In this document: positions 32,340-33,817 of the stretch, in pieces | How positions within the stretch are numbered: position 1 is the stretch's first letter | Layout of the letters: each line of letters opens with the position of its first letter | Source: Flavobacteriales bacterium | GTDB lineage: Bacteria > Bacteroidota > Bacteroidia > Flavobacteriales_F > PHOS-HE28 | DNA: 33,817 nt | Direction of reading: 5' to 3' | NCBI GenBank assembly: GCA_020635695.1 | Contig: JACJZH010000017.1 | Location: 1-33,817, forward strand | Position numbers and translations under genes: made by a program | The notes under the pieces: generated by a model | What the model was told of the DNA's origin: nothing | The model's input: only the letters and a program-made list of their open reading frames with translations | The model's database searches: none

Positions 32340-33245
32340 ATGTCCATCACGGTCGCGCACGTCACCAAGCGCTATGGCGCCCAGAAGGCGCTGGACGATG
32401 TCTCCTTCGAGATCGGGGCCGGAGAGGTGGTGGGCTTCCTGGGGCCGAACGGTGCGGGCAAGAGCACGATGATGAAGGTGCTCACCGGCTTCATCCCGCC
32501 CTCTGACGGCGAGGCCAGCGTGTGTGGGCATTCCGTCGCCGGGGAACCCATGGCCGTGCGCCGGTGCATCGGTTACCTCCCCGAGCACACGCCCCTGTAC
32601 ACCGACCTCTACGTGCGGGAATACCTCGAATTCGTGGGCGGCATCCATGGCGTGAAGGGGTTGAAGGACCGCGTGAAGGAGATGATCGCCGCCGTGGGGC
32701 TGGAGCGGGAGCAGCACAAGCGCATCGGTGCACTGAGCAAGGGCTACCGCCAGCGCGTGGGTCTGGCACAGGCCATGATCCACGACCCCGAGGTGCTGAT
32801 CCTGGACGAACCCACCAGCGGGCTGGACCCCAACCAACTGGCCGAGGTGCGCGGGCTGATCCGCGACCTGGGCAGGGAGAAGACCGTGATGCTGAGCACC
32901 CACATCATGCAGGAGGTGGAGGCCATCTGCGACCGGGTGATCATCATCGACCGCGGGAAGATCGTGGCGGACGACCGTGCCGAACGCCTGCGAGGCATGC
33001 AGCGCAAGCGGGAGGTGATCGCCGTGGAGTTCGACGATGAGGTGGCAATGGCCGACCTGAAGGACCTTGCCGGCGTGGTGCACGTGCAACGGATCAAGGG
33101 ACATGTGTGGGAGCTCTCCTTCACGGGGGAGGATGTACGTGCCGCGGTGTTCCAGCTGGCGGTGGACAAGGGTCGCAAGGTGCTGACCCTGCAGCGCGCC
33201 GAACGCGGGTTGGAGGACGTCTTCAAGGAGCTGACGCGCGGCTGA
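32340..33245 (+). CDS. gldA: Gliding motility-associated ABC transporter ATP-binding protein GldA
   Basis: The 301-residue ATPase has Walker A GPNGAGKS (residues 35-42), signature LSKGYRQ (132-138), Walker B LILDEP with D156/E157, and switch H188. The strings IGYLPEHTPLYTDLYVREYL and RVGLAQAMIHDPEVLILDEP are those of Bacteroidota GldA proteins. GldA works with GldF and GldG; neither is in the window, which also occurs in other genomes where gldA stands alone. Gliding itself cannot be concluded from this gene. The ATG at 32340 was chosen because it directly precedes the conserved start SITVAHVTKRYG. Confidence 0.85.
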   Translation: MSITVAHVTKRYGAQKALDDVSFEIGAGEVVGFLGPNGAGKSTMMKVLTGFIPPSDGEASVCGHSVAGEPMAVRRCIGYLPEHTPLYTDLYVREYLEFVGGIHGVKGLKDRVKEMIAAVGLEREQHKRIGALSKGYRQRVGLAQAMIHDPEVLILDEPTSGLDPNQLAEVRGLIRDLGREKTVMLSTHIMQEVEAICDRVIIIDRGKIVADDRAERLRGMQRKREVIAVEFDDEVAMADLKDLAGVVHVQRIKGHVWELSFTGEDVRAAVFQLAVDKGRKVLTLQRAERGLEDVFKELTRG

Positions 33246-33277
33246 GCCGGGTCTTGGCCCGAACGCGACAAATGCGC

Positions 33278-33285
33278 TTCCTTTG
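33278..33285 (+). promoter_or_regulatory. Putative -7 promoter element TTCCTTTG for metK
   Basis: TTCCTTTG differs from TAnnTTTG at one position and lies 23 bases before the metK ATG. A TTGG string at 33254-33257 with about 20 bases between could be the -33 element. Confidence 0.45.
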
Positions 33286-33308
33286 CGCGGCGCGAAAAGA
33301 CCGCATCC

Positions 33309-33817
33309 ATGTCCTACCTGTTCACCTCCGAATCCGTGAGCGAGGGCCATCCCGACAAGGTGGCCGACCAGATCAGCGATGCCCTCATCGACCATTTCCT
33401 GGCCTTCGACCCGGAGAGCAAGGTGGCCTGCGAAACGCTGGTGACCACCGGGCAGGTGGTGCTGGCCGGCGAGGTGAAGAGCCAGGCCTACCTGGACGTG
33501 CAGGAGATCGCCCGCCAGGTGATCGACCGCATCGGCTACACCAAGAGCGAGTACATGTTCGAGGCCCACTCCTGCGGGGTGCTCAGCGCCATCCACGAAC
33601 AAAGCCCGGACATCAACCAGGGGGTGGAGCGCCGGAAGAAGGAGGAACAGGGCGCCGGTGACCAGGGCATGATGTTCGGCTATGCCTGTCGCGAGACGGA
33701 CAACTACATGCCGCTGGCCCTGGAATTGAGCCACCTGCTGCTCAAGGAACTGGCCGCCATCCGCCGCGAGGCGAAGGACATGCCCTACCTGCGCCCCGAT
33801 GCCAAGAGCCAGGTGAC
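33309..33817 (+). CDS. metK: S-adenosylmethionine synthase, 3' partial
   Basis: The first 169 codons are present; the frame is open to the window edge. The N-terminus MSYLFTSESVSEGHPDKVAD holds the ATP-site His and Asp (H14, D16), followed by CETLVTTGQVVLAGEV and the flexible-loop region GAGDQGMMFGYA that closes over the active site. The enzyme makes S-adenosylmethionine from methionine and ATP in the cytoplasm. It lies 63 bases after gldA with its own promoter-like element. Confidence 0.96.
   Translation, partial: MSYLFTSESVSEGHPDKVADQISDALIDHFLAFDPESKVACETLVTTGQVVLAGEVKSQAYLDVQEIARQVIDRIGYTKSEYMFEAHSCGVLSAIHEQSPDINQGVERRKKEEQGAGDQGMMFGYACRETDNYMPLALELSHLLLKELAAIRREAKDMPYLRPDAKSQV

Noticed and set aside
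31335..33734. 799-residue minus-strand open frame opposite gldA and rsgA
   Set aside because: It is antisense or out of frame to rsgA, gldA and metK, which have complete motif sets; its His/Gly/Leu-rich composition is that of GC-rich shadow frames.

Overview
The window is an ordinary chromosomal stretch of a GC-rich Gram-negative bacterium, most likely Bacteroidota (Flavobacteriales-like). The support is a GldA-type gliding-motility ABC ATPase, lipid A/LPS core genes (waaA, hldD), a Thermus-type isocitrate dehydrogenase, an almost complete lack of Shine-Dalgarno sequences, and repeated start-proximal TAnnTTTG / TAYCTTCG boxes that match the Bacteroidota -7 promoter element. I see no rRNA, tRNA, CRISPR array, insertion sequence or prophage, and no gene-free stretch longer than about 220 bases.

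Layout. 1-7.9 kb (+ strand): end of a CNNM/CBS/CorC-type membrane protein, a NatA/NatB-like ABC exporter pair, a Ppx/GppA phosphatase, an APC-superfamily permease with a soluble tail, a sigma-54 response regulator without a DNA-binding domain, and a small DUF5684-like membrane protein. 8.0-10.6 kb (- strand): alaS. 10.7-16.1 kb: M23 peptidase, MerR regulator, hldD (- strand), a PTPS-type pterin synthase overlapping folE, a Bax inhibitor-1 protein and fabD. 16.1-24.4 kb (- strand): a nucleotide-sugar cluster in two transcription units. The upstream unit is wbpE-like aminotransferase, ugd, UDP-glucuronate decarboxylase, ending at a strong hairpin terminator. A new promoter then drives wbpD-, wbpB- and wbpA-like genes, rfbB and a CpsB-type phosphatase. 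Together they encode four steps from UDP-GlcNAc to UDP-GlcNAc(3NAc)A, the UDP-glucose to UDP-GlcA to UDP-xylose branch, and dTDP-4-keto-6-deoxyglucose.

24.5-26.6 kb (+ strand): an outer-membrane protein with a likely TTG start, coupled to waaA (Kdo transferase). 26.6-32.2 kb (- strand): rsgA, a class C acid phosphatase lipoprotein, dtd and a MazG-type pyrophosphohydrolase in one tightly packed unit. Next comes a 14-bp perfect inverted repeat over the promoter of a TetR gene, which is fused by a 4-bp overlap to icd, followed by a DUF6671-like zinc-ribbon protein. 32.3-33.8 kb (+ strand): gldA and the start of metK.

No clearly new multi-gene system is visible. The most unusual signals are non-coding: two families of degenerate 7-bp tandem repeats in intergenic regions, the TetR/icd operator, a near-consensus -24/-12 promoter in front of the sigma-54 activator, and the uniform -7 boxes only 5-10 bases before start codons.
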